Numbered from the stretch's first letter, positions 25,083-34,837 are shown. The stretch: DNA of 64,000 nt from CAYRTD01 sp964528675 (GCA_964528675.1 CAZGTU010000004.1:1-64000); one strand, 5' to 3'. Numbers and translations: made by a program. Notes: generated by a model not told the origin, from the letters alone.

Positions 25083-25105
25083 AATATTAGTTTTATTCAA
25101 AGAGC

Positions 25106-27640
25106 TTACTCTTTCTCTGAATCAACACTCTTCTTTTTGGATTTTTGAATCCGGATCTTGATATTCTCTTTCTTGGAATCCAGTCCTGCTGAAAGGGTAT
25201 CACCTTCACTTATGGAAGATTTAATGATAGCCTCTGCCATGGGGTCTTCCAGGTATTTCTGGATAGCCCGCTTGAGTGGTCTGGCTCCGAATTGAATATC
25301 ATAACCTTTTTCAATGATGAAGTCCTTGGCTTCATTGGTAAGTTTCACTTTATAACCAAGACCATCAATCCTTTTATACAATCCTTTCAATTCGATATCA
25401 ATGATCTTATAGATATCTTCTCTTGAAAGGGTATTGAACAATACCACATCATCAATACGGTTCAGGAATTCAGGGGCAAAGGCTCTCTTGAGTGCCTTTT
25501 CGATAACACCTTTGGTATGTTCATTAACCGTTTGCTGACGAGCTTTGGTATTAAATCCTACGCCGGTACCAAAATCCTTTAATTGTCTGGTACCGATATT
25601 CGAGGTCATGATCACGATGGTATTCCTGAAATCAACTTTTCTTCCAAGGCTATCGGTAAGCTGACCTTCATCCATTACCTGGAGAAGGATATGATAAACA
25701 TCGGGATGAGCCTTTTCGATTTCATCAAGCAGTACCACGGAATAAGGCTTTCTCCGAACTTTTTCTGTAAGCTGTCCGCCTTCTTCATAACCGATATATC
25801 CCGGAGGTGCACCTACGAGTCTTGACACGGAGAATTTCTCCATATATTCGCTCATGTCTATTCTCACGAGATTATCAACCGTATCAAACAGATACTGGGC
25901 TAACACCTTGGCAAGCTGGGTTTTTCCAACTCCTGTGGGGCCCAGGAAAATGAAAGTACCTATCGGTTTATTCGGATCTTTAAGCCCTGCACGGTTTCTC
26001 TGGATGGATCGAACGACTTTTTGAATCGCCTCCTCCTGTCCAACCACACGTGTTTTCAATTCATTGCCCATATTTAGCAGTCGTGTGCCTTCTGCCTGCG
26101 CAATACGCTGTACAGGAACACCTGTCATCATGGCAACCACTTCTGCCACTTTATCTTCATCTACTGTTTCGCGGTTCTGGGCAAGTTCTCTTTCCCATTT
26201 TATTTTTTCCTGGTCAAGTCGCTCAAGCATTTCCTTTTCACGATCACGGAAACTTGCTGCTCTTTCAAAATTCTGATTCTTCACTGCCTTGATTTTTTCC
26301 TTTTTTGTTTCTTCTATTTCATTTTCAAGGCTAACGATATTGTCCGGAACAACAATATTGGAGATATGTACGCGTGAACCTGCTTCATCAAGCGCATCGA
26401 TTGCTTTGTCTGGCAAATGACGGTCTGAAATATAGCGTTGTGTAAGACTGACACAGGCTTCCAAAGCTTCTTTTGTATAATTTACATTGTGGTGTTCTTC
26501 ATATCTTTCTTTGATATTATTGAGGATTTCGGTGGTTTCATCAGGACTGGTAGGTTCTACCATAACTTTTTGAAAACGACGTTCCAGTGCCCCGTCTTTT
26601 TCAATATGCTGACGATATTCATCAAGGGTGGTTGCACCAATACATTGGATATCACCTCTTGCCAGAGCAGGCTTGAGCATATTGGCTGCATCGAGCGAGC
26701 CTGTAGCTCCTCCGGCACCTACAATGGTGTGTATTTCATCAATAAAAAGAATGATATTATTGTTTTTAGCCAGTTCGTTTAGGATAGCTTTCATTCTTTC
26801 TTCAAACTGACCACGGTATTTGGTACCTGCAACAATTGAAGCAAGATCGAGGGTAACAACCCGTTTATCGAAAAGCACCCTGGAAACTTTCCTCTGAATG
26901 ATTCTCATGGCAAGGCCTTCAGCGATAGCAGATTTACCAACCCCGGGTTCTCCTATAAGGATAGGATTATTTTTCTTTCTGCGACTGAGGATCTGTGCCA
27001 GCCGTTCAATTTCTGTTTCTCTTCCCACAATGGGGTCAAGCCTGTCTTCCTCTGCAGCTTTGGTAAGATCGATACCAAAATTGTCCAGTACAGGTGTGTC
27101 AGAGGTCTTGCTGGAGGCTCCTGAACCTCCGCCTGGTTTGCCTGTTCCAAAAGGACCTTTGGCTTCATCATCTTCATCACCGGGAAAATCAGCCTTGTCT
27201 TCAAAGGTCTCATTTTCAAGCTCCTTCCGAACATTTTCATAGAAGATATTATTCTCATTCAGAACCTGTGTAGCTTGATTATTCTCATCCTTCAAAATAC
27301 CGAGAAGGAGATGACCGGTATCGATCATTGTATCTTTAAGAGCCCTTGCTTCCAGGTAGACAAGTTTAAGCACTCTTTCGGTATTTTTATATAGAGGGAG
27401 ATTATCAGTATCTGTTATGCTTGATATTTCATCTTTCTTGATGCTGTCTTCTATTGATTTTCGAAGATCATAAAGCTCAGCGCCGAGCATCAGAAGGATG
27501 TCTATCGCAACGCCTTCTCCATCACGCAACATCCCAAGAAACAGGTGTTCCACCGCAAGATGATTATTTCCTAATCTTATGGCTTCCTCCTTACTGTAAC
27601 TTAAAACATCTTTTATTCTTTGCGAAAATTTTGCATCCAT
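25106..27640 (-). CDS. clpC: ATP-dependent Clp protease ATP-binding subunit ClpC
   Basis: ClpC is a Hsp100 unfoldase that feeds proteins to ClpP. From ATG 27640 (MDAKFSQRIKDVL) it has 844 residues: two Clp_N repeats (about 1-140), a Gly/Ser linker, AAA+ module 1 (GEPGVGKSAIAEG, VLFDKR), a UVR-type coiled coil (FERAASFRDREKEMLERL), AAA+ module 2 (GPTGVGKTQLAK, DEIEKAHPDV) and the C-terminal D2-small domain. The UVR region distinguishes ClpC from ClpB and ClpA. The longer ATG at 27667 lacks family support. A basic, Ser/Lys-rich tail (KKSVDSEKE) ends the protein. Confidence 0.95.
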   Translation of the reverse strand: MDAKFSQRIKDVLSYSKEEAIRLGNNHLAVEHLFLGMLRDGEGVAIDILLMLGAELYDLRKSIEDSIKKDEISSITDTDNLPLYKNTERVLKLVYLEARALKDTMIDTGHLLLGILKDENNQATQVLNENNIFYENVRKELENETFEDKADFPGDEDDEAKGPFGTGKPGGGSGASSKTSDTPVLDNFGIDLTKAAEEDRLDPIVGRETEIERLAQILSRRKKNNPILIGEPGVGKSAIAEGLAMRIIQRKVSRVLFDKRVVTLDLASIVAGTKYRGQFEERMKAILNELAKNNNIILFIDEIHTIVGAGGATGSLDAANMLKPALARGDIQCIGATTLDEYRQHIEKDGALERRFQKVMVEPTSPDETTEILNNIKERYEEHHNVNYTKEALEACVSLTQRYISDRHLPDKAIDALDEAGSRVHISNIVVPDNIVSLENEIEETKKEKIKAVKNQNFERAASFRDREKEMLERLDQEKIKWERELAQNRETVDEDKVAEVVAMMTGVPVQRIAQAEGTRLLNMGNELKTRVVGQEEAIQKVVRSIQRNRAGLKDPNKPIGTFIFLGPTGVGKTQLAKVLAQYLFDTVDNLVRIDMSEYMEKFSVSRLVGAPPGYIGYEEGGQLTEKVRRKPYSVVLLDEIEKAHPDVYHILLQVMDEGQLTDSLGRKVDFRNTIVIMTSNIGTRQLKDFGTGVGFNTKARQQTVNEHTKGVIEKALKRAFAPEFLNRIDDVVLFNTLSREDIYKIIDIELKGLYKRIDGLGYKVKLTNEAKDFIIEKGYDIQFGARPLKRAIQKYLEDPMAEAIIKSSISEGDTLSAGLDSKKENIKIRIQKSKKKSVDSEKE

Positions 27641-27834
27641 ATTATCTATTCCTATTATTATTTTCAAATTACTTAATTTAACTTCAAATATAGTAATAAA
27701 ACAATAACCATTTATAAACAGTTCAATGTTGAAAATTCATGTGTCATAATGTCTGTTTTACACAATAAATGATTATTTTCGTAAGTCTTTTATACAGGAC
27801 AAATTTTAGACCAAAATTAATAAAAAAAACAGTA

Positions 27835-27842
27835 TAATTTTG
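27835..27842 (+). promoter_or_regulatory. Candidate -7 box of gyrA
   Basis: TAATTTTG matches TAnnTTTG and lies 8 nt before the gyrA ATG. The -33 position shows only a weak TTTA. Confidence 0.4.
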
Positions 27843-27850
27843 ATGATAAT

Positions 27851-30358
27851 ATGGCAGAAGGAGAGAAGATATTAAAAATTCACATTGAAGAAGAAATGAA
27901 ATCTGCTTACATCGATTATTCGATGTCAGTGATTGTTTCAAGAGCATTGCCCGATGTGCGTGATGGGCTGAAACCTGTTCATCGCAGGGTATTGTATGGC
28001 ATGCAGGATCTGGGGTTGTATGCAAATCGCGGATATAAAAAATCGGCAAGAATTGTGGGAGAGGTTCTGGGTAAATATCACCCACATGGAGACAGTTCAG
28101 TTTATGACACCATGGTAAGAATGGCCCAGATTTGGTCATTACGTTATCCACTCGTAAACGGACAGGGTAATTTTGGCTCCATTGATGGTGACAGTCCGGC
28201 AGCTATGCGTTATACAGAAGCCAAGCTGGAAAAGATCGCAGAGGAAACCATGGCTGATCTTGACAAAGATACAGTGGACTTTAACCTGAATTTTGATGAT
28301 ACACTTGAGGAACCTTCTGTATTACCCACCAAGATTCCTTTGCTGCTTGTAAACGGTGCAAGTGGAATTGCTGTAGGTATGGCTACCAACATGCCGCCTC
28401 ATAATCTTAAAGACAGCATTAATGCAATAATTGCATATATTGACAATAAAGAAGTGAGCATAGAAGAACTCACTGAAATTATCAAAGCTCCCGACTTTCC
28501 AACCGGAGGTATTATCTACGGATACCAGGGGGTTAAGGAGGCCTATGAAACCGGTAGGGGAAGAGTGGTAATGCGGGCAAAAACCGATATTGAAGTTTCC
28601 CCGACAGGGAGAGAAACAATTATTGTTTCTGAAATCCCATATCTTGTTAATAAGGCAGAATTGATACGGAAAATTGCCGATCTTGTAAATGAGAAGAAAA
28701 TTGAAGGAATTTCATATGTAAATGATGAATCGGACAGGCAAGGAATGAGGATTGTCGTCATTTGCAAAAAAGATGCAATGGCAAATGTCGTTCTAAATCA
28801 ATTACTTAAATACACTCAATTACAGACTGCATTTAACGTAAACAATATTGCTCTTGTTAAAGGGAGACCGAGGACTCTCAACCTGAAACAAATCATTCAA
28901 CACTTTGTAAATCATCGCCACGATATTGTGGTGCGGCGTACACGTTACGAACTGGATCAGGCAGAAAAAAGAGCGCATATTCTTGAAGGACTGCTGATAG
29001 CGCTGGATAACCTGGATGCCGTAATCACTCTTATCAGGGAGTCAAAGACAGTTGAAGAAGCAAGAACCGGTTTAATGTCAAACTTTGAACTGACCGAAGT
29101 ACAGGCCAGGGCTATTCTCGATCTGAGATTACAGAAACTCACTGGACTGGAAAGGGAAAAGATCAAAGAAGAATATGAAGAGTTACTCAAGCAGATTGAA
29201 TATCTGAGAAAAGTACTTGCTGAAGAAAGCCTGAGAATGGAGATCATTAAGGATGAACTCATTGAAATACGAGATAAATACGGTGACGAGAGAAGAACGG
29301 AAATTGTACCCAATGCTGAAGAGTTCAATCCTGAAGATTTTTACGCTGATGATGATATGGTTATAACCATTTCAAACCTTGGGTATATAAAACGTACACC
29401 CCTCACGGAATTCCGCACCCAGGGAAGGGGAGGAATAGGTTCGAGGGCCGGAAGCACAAGAGATGAAGATTTCCTCGCCCATTTGTTCAGCGCAACCATG
29501 CATAACACCCTGTTATTCTTTACCTCCAAGGGAAAATGTTTCTGGTTGAAGGTTTATGAGATTCCGGAAGGCACAAGACAATCGAAAGGAAGGGCTATCC
29601 AGAACCTGATTAATATAGAACCAGATGATCAGATTATGGCATTCCTGAATGTCCAGAGTCTCAAAGATGAAGAATATATTAAGAATAATTTCATTGTACT
29701 GGCTACCGAGAAAGGGATAATAAAGAAAACCAGCCTGGAAGCATATTCACGTCCAAGACAGAACGGGATTAATGCCATCAATATTAAAGAAGGAGATTCC
29801 TTGCTTGAAGCAATGCTGACAAATGGAAACCATGAAATACTTATTGCGGTCAGATCCGGTAAAGCTATTCGCTTCCATGAAAGCAAAGTCAGGGCTATAG
29901 GAAGGACTGCTTCCGGTGTTAAAGGAGTAACTTTCTCCGAACCAGATGATAAAGTAATTGGAGTAATATCTATGGAAGACCAGGAAAACGATGTACTGGT
30001 TGTCTCCGAGAAGGGCTACGGAAAACGCTCATCTATAGAAGATTACAGGGTTACCAACAGAGGTGGAAAAGGAGTAAAAACCATTAACATTACAGAAAAG
30101 ACCGGTAAACTGATCGGAATCAAATCTGTAACGGATGAGTCTGATCTGATGATAATAACCAGAAATGGTATCGTAATCCGGTTATCGGTGTCTGAAATGC
30201 GTGTAATGGGAAGAGCCACACAGGGAGTGAGACTCATTAACCTCAGAAACGGAGATAAAATAGCGGCCATTGCTAAAGTACCTTCTGCTATTGAAGAAAG
30301 TCGTGAACTTTCTGAAAACGATGGAGAAAATGGCGAAGAAACACCTCCGGAAGAATAA
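27851..30358 (+). CDS. gyrA: DNA gyrase subunit A
   Basis: GyrA is the breakage-reunion subunit of gyrase, which introduces negative supercoils. The 835-residue protein shows RALPDVRDGLKPVHRRVLYG, the quinolone-region stretch YHPHGDSSVYDTMVRMAQ with wild-type-like Ser and Asp, and the active-site Tyr in SPAAMRYTEAKL (about 120). A C-terminal beta-pinwheel follows, with repeats such as GYIKRTPL, GIIKKTSL and GYGKRSSI, and an acidic tail ends the protein. The GyrA box position (about residue 526) reads QGRGGIG, weaker than the usual QRRGGKG. Topoisomerase IV ParC is less likely given the length, N-terminus and full pinwheel. Confidence 0.94.
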   Translation: MAEGEKILKIHIEEEMKSAYIDYSMSVIVSRALPDVRDGLKPVHRRVLYGMQDLGLYANRGYKKSARIVGEVLGKYHPHGDSSVYDTMVRMAQIWSLRYPLVNGQGNFGSIDGDSPAAMRYTEAKLEKIAEETMADLDKDTVDFNLNFDDTLEEPSVLPTKIPLLLVNGASGIAVGMATNMPPHNLKDSINAIIAYIDNKEVSIEELTEIIKAPDFPTGGIIYGYQGVKEAYETGRGRVVMRAKTDIEVSPTGRETIIVSEIPYLVNKAELIRKIADLVNEKKIEGISYVNDESDRQGMRIVVICKKDAMANVVLNQLLKYTQLQTAFNVNNIALVKGRPRTLNLKQIIQHFVNHRHDIVVRRTRYELDQAEKRAHILEGLLIALDNLDAVITLIRESKTVEEARTGLMSNFELTEVQARAILDLRLQKLTGLEREKIKEEYEELLKQIEYLRKVLAEESLRMEIIKDELIEIRDKYGDERRTEIVPNAEEFNPEDFYADDDMVITISNLGYIKRTPLTEFRTQGRGGIGSRAGSTRDEDFLAHLFSATMHNTLLFFTSKGKCFWLKVYEIPEGTRQSKGRAIQNLINIEPDDQIMAFLNVQSLKDEEYIKNNFIVLATEKGIIKKTSLEAYSRPRQNGINAINIKEGDSLLEAMLTNGNHEILIAVRSGKAIRFHESKVRAIGRTASGVKGVTFSEPDDKVIGVISMEDQENDVLVVSEKGYGKRSSIEDYRVTNRGGKGVKTINITEKTGKLIGIKSVTDESDLMIITRNGIVIRLSVSEMRVMGRATQGVRLINLRNGDKIAAIAKVPSAIEESRELSENDGENGEETPPEE

Positions 30359-30391
30359 AAAAAAATGATAGATAAGGATTTTGGTATCTTT

Positions 30392-30423
30392 TTTGAACAA
30401 GAAAGAGAAAAATCTTATTTTTG
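30392..30423 (+). promoter_or_regulatory. Promoter of the TPR protein gene
   Basis: TTTG at 30392-30395, a 20-nt spacer and TATTTTTG at 30416-30423 match the Bacteroidota consensus. The ATG at 30449 follows after a leader of about 20 nt, which supports that start over the upstream in-frame ATG. Confidence 0.7.
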
Positions 30424-30448
30424 GCGAATAAACACAAAACAATTTATA

Positions 30449-31753
30449 ATGAAACGTTTTTTAATTATTATTTTGATACTTAGCGGCTTTCTAAACATGA
30501 AAGCCCAGGACGTTGTACTCCTGAATTACAATACTCTTGAAAGAAAATATGAAAAGAGTAATGAAAAAATACAACATGATAGAAAAAAATTAAAGGATAA
30601 AACCTGGTTAAAACGTGGAATCATCCTGCAGGACATCTATAAATTAGGACTTGAGTATATTGGTGAAGGTACCAGCCTGACAGAATTCCAGCTTTATTAC
30701 GATGAGCCTATAAATACCGTAACCAAGCAGGAAAATGGCAATGAGGTGAAAATCCTTGAATATGAGAATATGGATTATTACTTTGTAAACAATGCCTTGC
30801 AAAGATGGAAGAGAAAAAAGATCGTAACAGAGAATCCTTTGGATAAGGCTTATGAAGCCTATCAAAAAACGCTTGAGCTTGATGAAAAGGGGAGGCGTAC
30901 CGATGATGTTGAAGAACAACTGCGAGAATTAAAGCAGCAATATATTCAATCGGGTATTAATTCTTATTACAATAGAAACATGCAGGATGCACTTGATGAT
31001 TTTGAAATGGTACTCAATATTAATGAAATGGATATGTTTGAGGGTGTTGAAGATACCATTATGGTGCAATATTCCGGTATTATCGCCAGGGATCTTGGTA
31101 ATTATAAGAAAGCAGCCGAGTATTATACCCAGCTCGCAAATATGAATTACGGAGGTCCATCTGTATATCTCAACGTAAAGAATGATTACCTGCAGCTTGG
31201 AGATTCAGCTATGGCTATTGAGATTATGGAACAAGCCTTCAACAAATATCAGGATTCAGTTAATGTAGTAGCTAATCTTGTTGATCTTTATATTAAAACC
31301 GGAAATATTGAGCAAGGACTTGAGAAGATTAATCAAGCCATACTCGATAGTCCTGATAAAGGAGAATTATACTACTGGAAGGGAAGACTTCTTCTCAACA
31401 GTGAGGCGGAAGATCGAATTGATCAGGCCCTGGAAGTCTATGAGAAAGCTGTTGATAAGAATCCGGATCTATATTATGTATATTATGATATAGGATTCAT
31501 ATATTTTCTGCAGGGACAGGATATATTCTCACAGGCAGGTCTTGAGCAGAATTCTGAAAGAAGAAAAGAGATCAATGAGATTGCCAGAGAAAAATATGAA
31601 CAAGCCTTACCAATGCTTGAAAAATCACTTGAGTATAATGATGAAAATATGGACATTAAGAGAGAAACCCTTGATGTTTTAAAAAGAATCTATTACAAGC
31701 TTGGTATGACTGAAAAATATGATGAGGTAACAAAACAACTGAATAATCTTTAA
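30449..31753 (+). CDS. Periplasmic TPR-repeat protein
   Basis: From ATG 30449 the 434-residue protein has a signal peptide (FLIIILILSGFLNMKAQ). An N-terminal domain with a basic coiled coil is followed by about five TPR units (for example AYEAYQKTLELDEKGR, YYNRNMQDALDDFEMVL, IEMMEQAF-like segments and YYKLGMTEKYDEV). Such proteins serve as periplasmic scaffolds, and the partner is unknown. It has its own consensus promoter 90 nt after gyrA and ends in a hairpin. The frame extends upstream to 30365, but that start would bury the promoter inside the gene. Confidence 0.8.
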   Translation: MKRFLIIILILSGFLNMKAQDVVLLNYNTLERKYEKSNEKIQHDRKKLKDKTWLKRGIILQDIYKLGLEYIGEGTSLTEFQLYYDEPINTVTKQENGNEVKILEYENMDYYFVNNALQRWKRKKIVTENPLDKAYEAYQKTLELDEKGRRTDDVEEQLRELKQQYIQSGINSYYNRNMQDALDDFEMVLNINEMDMFEGVEDTIMVQYSGIIARDLGNYKKAAEYYTQLANMNYGGPSVYLNVKNDYLQLGDSAMAIEIMEQAFNKYQDSVNVVANLVDLYIKTGNIEQGLEKINQAILDSPDKGELYYWKGRLLLNSEAEDRIDQALEVYEKAVDKNPDLYYVYYDIGFIYFLQGQDIFSQAGLEQNSERRKEINEIAREKYEQALPMLEKSLEYNDENMDIKRETLDVLKRIYYKLGMTEKYDEVTKQLNNL

Positions 31754-31762
31754 TACCATAAG

Positions 31763-31800
31763 AAGGGGGAGTAAATAATTACTCCTCCTTTATTAATATT
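31763..31800 (+). terminator. Terminator-like hairpin after the TPR gene
   Basis: AAGGGGGAGTAA (31763-31774) pairs with TTACTCCTCCTT (31779-31790) with one wobble and is followed by a moderately T-rich stretch. It closes the TPR gene. Confidence 0.6.
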
Positions 31801-32215
31801 TTATTACTTAACATAATATTAATTATAGGACAAATTATATTTAATGATTTATTCACACTGTCATATTTATTATTCTAAAAACTAATATTTGAAATTTAAA
31901 TCATATAACTCATTAGTATCTTTCCACACTCGACTCTATTGACAGACATTCATTATACAATTACCCGGATGTTTTCAATTAAAGACTGAAAGAAAGATTG
32001 CATTAGAATTGCATATTTGGTTTCAAACTGTATATTCGTCCGAAATATATAATTTTAACTCAAATTGAGCGATTCCGAGGTATTCAGCTTTTCTTAACAA
32101 TTTGAATGTAAAATGTCTGAATTCGGACAAAGCTGTATCAAATACGGACAGTATATTTTTTTCTTTAAACCGCATATAGACACATAAAATACTGAATATC
32201 TGAATATTTACGATT
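31801..32215. other. AT-rich spacer without recognisable gene
   Basis: About 415 nt between the TPR gene terminator and the GRAM-like gene. Short GTCCGAA/TTCGGAC motifs occur at about 32038 and 32124 and a third TACGGAC at about 32146. I see no coding frame, tRNA or strong promoter. The promoter of the downstream gene should lie here. Confidence 0.4.
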
Positions 32216-32269
32216 ATGGTATTATTTATGTTAAACAGTTCTATAAATAAAACATTAAACTATCACACC

Positions 32270-32578
32270 ATGGTAATAGATCTCAAAGCAAATGAAATGG
32301 TTGTTAAAGCTGCAGACAGTCATCATTTAACCGGCCGGGAAAAAATAAACGGCAAATTCATCGTAACAAATCAACGTATTTATTTCATCAGCAAAGAAAA
32401 CCGGCATGATTCTCATAACCGGGAGATTCTTCCGGAACATATACGGGAGATAATTTATATTAAAGGTGAAAAATTATTCTCAAAAGGTTTAAATGTTGTT
32501 ACACACGAAGGAAACAATCTTAAGTTTATCATGAAAAAGAGAAATGAATTTGGAGAGTTGATCAATAGAATGTATTAA
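32270..32578 (+). CDS. Small GRAM/PH-like domain protein
   Basis: From the ATG at 32270 (MVIDLKANEMVVKAAD) this is a 102-residue protein, and earlier ATGs at 32216 or 32228 would extend it. The sequence NGKFIVTNQRIYFISKEN followed by IREIIYIKGEKLFSKGLNVVT reads like the beta-strand core of bacterial PH/GRAM domains, where the VTNxRIYF segment is characteristic. Such domains often bind membranes or proteins, and the role here is unknown. Its stop overlaps the stop of the convergent LRR gene by 4 nt. Confidence 0.6.
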   Translation: MVIDLKANEMVVKAADSHHLTGREKINGKFIVTNQRIYFISKENRHDSHNREILPEHIREIIYIKGEKLFSKGLNVVTHEGNNLKFIMKKRNEFGELINRMY

Positions 32579-34146
32579 TCTGTTTTACAGTTTCTTCTTT
32601 TCACTCTTAAGTGATAACATACATTATGGATGTCTTTCCTGTTTAAACCGGTATCGGACAGATCAAGATATTCAATATTTTTCATTCTTTTCAGGTATTC
32701 CAGGTCCTCCCTGCCTATTTTTGTATTGCTCAGGTCCAGCCACCTTATATTTGTATCGGTCAGATACTTAATTGAAGATACTTCTGTGTTTGAAAGATCT
32801 AATCTTTCAATATTTTTATGCCCTTTGAAAATGAGATCCAGTGAAAAGTTTGTATTGCTAAGATCCAGTTCTGAAATATTCAAGAATTGTCTTGTTCTGA
32901 ATTCCAAAGGTTCATCCGTAAAAGCCAGTTTGTTATCGATAATATCAAGATTTTTATCCACTACCTCGTTAGAGTACTGGGGATACGCATTCAAAACAAA
33001 ATACGGAATCGCATCATAACTTCGAATGGCTGTTTTGAGCTGGTCCAAAATATCACCGTATTGAAGAGAAATATCTTTTAATTTTTTTCCATCACTGTTT
33101 TCTGGGATTTCATTATCATCATAACCTGCAATAATATCAAGAACAGAAAGAAAATTCATCTCCGGATTCAGGGTGGTGACCATAATATCGGCCATCCTTT
33201 GCATATCTTTTAAATGATTGTAGAAAGTTAAACTTCCGAATTCTGTATTTATTTTTTCATTAATTTTCCGGATTTCATCAAGCGTTTTTTGATTATAATT
33301 TAAAATATCTCTCTCCATTTCCTGTAACACTATCCGGTGAACCCGGGGTTTTAATCTTAACATCCCGGATTCAATTCGTCTGATTTCATCTTGAATATTT
33401 TTGATATTTTCATTCATAACAATTCTCCTGTCCTGGTAAGATGAATAATAATCCTTGTACATAATCATATAATCATCATATTCACTTTGCTCTGTGTTTT
33501 TTATTTCCTTCCTGTCCTCAAGAACTTCATGATATTTTGACATATATTTTTCCGCCAGGCTTATTTGCTTTTGATAATCAGCATAATGAATTTCACATTC
33601 GCACTGTTCTTTGCATTCCTTACGGCATTTTTCATACTCATTAATAGTTGCTTCAGCTTTTTTCTGCAAAGAATTGATCTTCTGCACATATTTTATCAGT
33701 TCATCATTGATAGTTTTTATCTTCTCTTTCTCGTTAATTACTCTGCTATTGTAATAATCACTCAAAATATCTGATTGACTGGTATTCCAATTGTTAAATT
33801 CTAGAATGGTAAAAACAATTTCATTCTGTAATTCCTCTTTTTCTAATTCAAGGTTTCTGAAAGCACTGATTTCTTTCCGATTTCGCCTGTCTCCATTGTC
33901 TATTAAGTAAAGTAATTTATCATGAAAAGCTGTTTCACAATCTTTATAAATCGCTATTTCATTATTAAGCCGGATTTCTAATTGATTCCTCAGATGTATC
34001 AAAGAATCATAGGGCTGAATAATAAGATCCGCCCTGGAGGATAAAGAATGAAACTCCTGTCTGATGGACTCAATACTGGTAGAAAATTGCCCGTTTGAGA
34101 CAAAAAACAGCATGATAAAATTAGTCAAAACAGTAATTTTTTTCAT
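32575..34146 (-). CDS. Exported coiled-coil and leucine-rich repeat protein
   Basis: This 523-residue protein starts with a signal peptide (ITVLTNFIMLFFVSNGQ). A long helical region (about 20-330) rich in Glu, Lys and Arg includes a Cys cluster (CRKECKEQCECE, about 177-188). The C-terminus (about 420-515) holds four leucine-rich repeat units of the type ISELDLSNTNF, IERLDLSNTEV, IRWLDLSNTKI and IEYLDLSDTGL. It lies 31 nt after the MarR gene, and a 22-bp operator identical to the one before marR overlaps its start codon. It is probably periplasmic or surface-exposed, but function and partner are unknown. Confidence 0.75.
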   Translation of the reverse strand: MKKITVLTNFIMLFFVSNGQFSTSIESIRQEFHSLSSRADLIIQPYDSLIHLRNQLEIRLNNEIAIYKDCETAFHDKLLYLIDNGDRRNRKEISAFRNLELEKEELQNEIVFTILEFNNWNTSQSDILSDYYNSRVINEKEKIKTINDELIKYVQKINSLQKKAEATINEYEKCRKECKEQCECEIHYADYQKQISLAEKYMSKYHEVLEDRKEIKNTEQSEYDDYMIMYKDYYSSYQDRRIVMNENIKNIQDEIRRIESGMLRLKPRVHRIVLQEMERDILNYNQKTLDEIRKINEKINTEFGSLTFYNHLKDMQRMADIMVTTLNPEMNFLSVLDIIAGYDDNEIPENSDGKKLKDISLQYGDILDQLKTAIRSYDAIPYFVLNAYPQYSNEVVDKNLDIIDNKLAFTDEPLEFRTRQFLNISELDLSNTNFSLDLIFKGHKNIERLDLSNTEVSSIKYLTDTNIRWLDLSNTKIGREDLEYLKRMKNIEYLDLSDTGLNRKDIHNVCYHLRVKRRNCKTD

Positions 34147-34166
34147 AATAGGTAATATATTACGTA
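34145..34166 (-). promoter_or_regulatory. MarR operator copy 1, over the LRR gene start
   Basis: ATAATAGGTAATATATTACGTA contains the perfect 12-bp palindrome GTAATATATTAC (34152-34163). The identical 22-mer recurs at 34620-34641. This copy touches the start codon of the LRR gene, so binding should block its expression. Confidence 0.7.
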
Positions 34167-34177
34167 TATGGATAAAT

Positions 34178-34615
34178 TCATTGTATTTCTGTCACAATTT
34201 TGGTAATCCCCTGTTTTAGATAATCAAGTTCCTTATCATTCATCCTGCTGAAAAAATGATCAATGAATTGCTTCTGCCAGAGTAAATTGTCTTCTCCTTC
34301 CATAAATTTCCTATGCTTTCCAGTAAGTGCTATTCTGTATATTCTATGGTCTACCGGATCATTGGCAAGTAATAAAAAGCCCTTCTTCTGAAGCTCTAGC
34401 GCAATCCTTTTTGTATTTTGCCTGGAAGTTCCAAATTTCTCTGCTGCCTCCGTAATAGTAGGCAAATGATCCTTGAATTCTTCCTGTATCATAAGCAAAA
34501 GCATCCATTGCCGTATGGTTAAGCCGATCTTTTCTTCCACAATGCGGTCAGCCTGCCCCTGCCACTTCTGGGCAATCAGGATAATGCTTTCGAATATGTA
34601 AAATTTATCATTCAA
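34178..34615 (-). CDS. MarR-family transcriptional regulator
   Basis: I place the start at TTG 34615, which gives 145 residues, the normal MarR length. The ATG at 34744 would give 188 residues but reads through the operator and is AT-rich non-family sequence. The winged helix is visible from LTIRQWMLLLMIQEEF through ITEAAEKFGTSRQNTKRIALELQKKGFL (recognition helix) to the wing DPVDHRIYRIALTGKH. C-terminal helices form the dimer interface. It carries one 22-bp operator upstream and one after its stop, before the LRR gene. It probably represses itself and the LRR protein, and the ligand is unknown. Confidence 0.85.
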   Translation of the reverse strand: MNDKFYIFESIILIAQKWQGQADRIVEEKIGLTIRQWMLLLMIQEEFKDHLPTITEAAEKFGTSRQNTKRIALELQKKGFLLLANDPVDHRIYRIALTGKHRKFMEGEDNLLWQKQFIDHFFSRMNDKELDYLKQGITKIVTEIQ

Positions 34616-34619
34616 AATT

Positions 34620-34641
34620 ATAATAGGTAATATATTACGTA
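34620..34641 (-). promoter_or_regulatory. MarR operator copy 2, over the marR promoter
   Basis: This is the second identical 22-mer with core palindrome 34627-34638. On the minus strand it is directly followed by TAATTTTG (34613-34620), a match to the -7 box, so the operator overlaps the spacer of the probable marR promoter. That box also contains the TTG proposed as start codon, so either the box or the start may be mis-assigned. Confidence 0.65.
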
Positions 34642-34837
34642 AATTAATAATATAATTTTTATATATCCAAGAAAAATCCGGAAAAATTAGCACTTTTTGG
34701 TAAAAGCTATTGGAATGGCCTGAATTTCTGACGAAATCCAGCATAGTATAGATGTCATTAACGATTTATGGCCCCGTATCCCAGGGATGGGGTCTCGGGA
34801 TAACAGATCTTAGAGAAGAAATGGAATGCTGAGGCGA

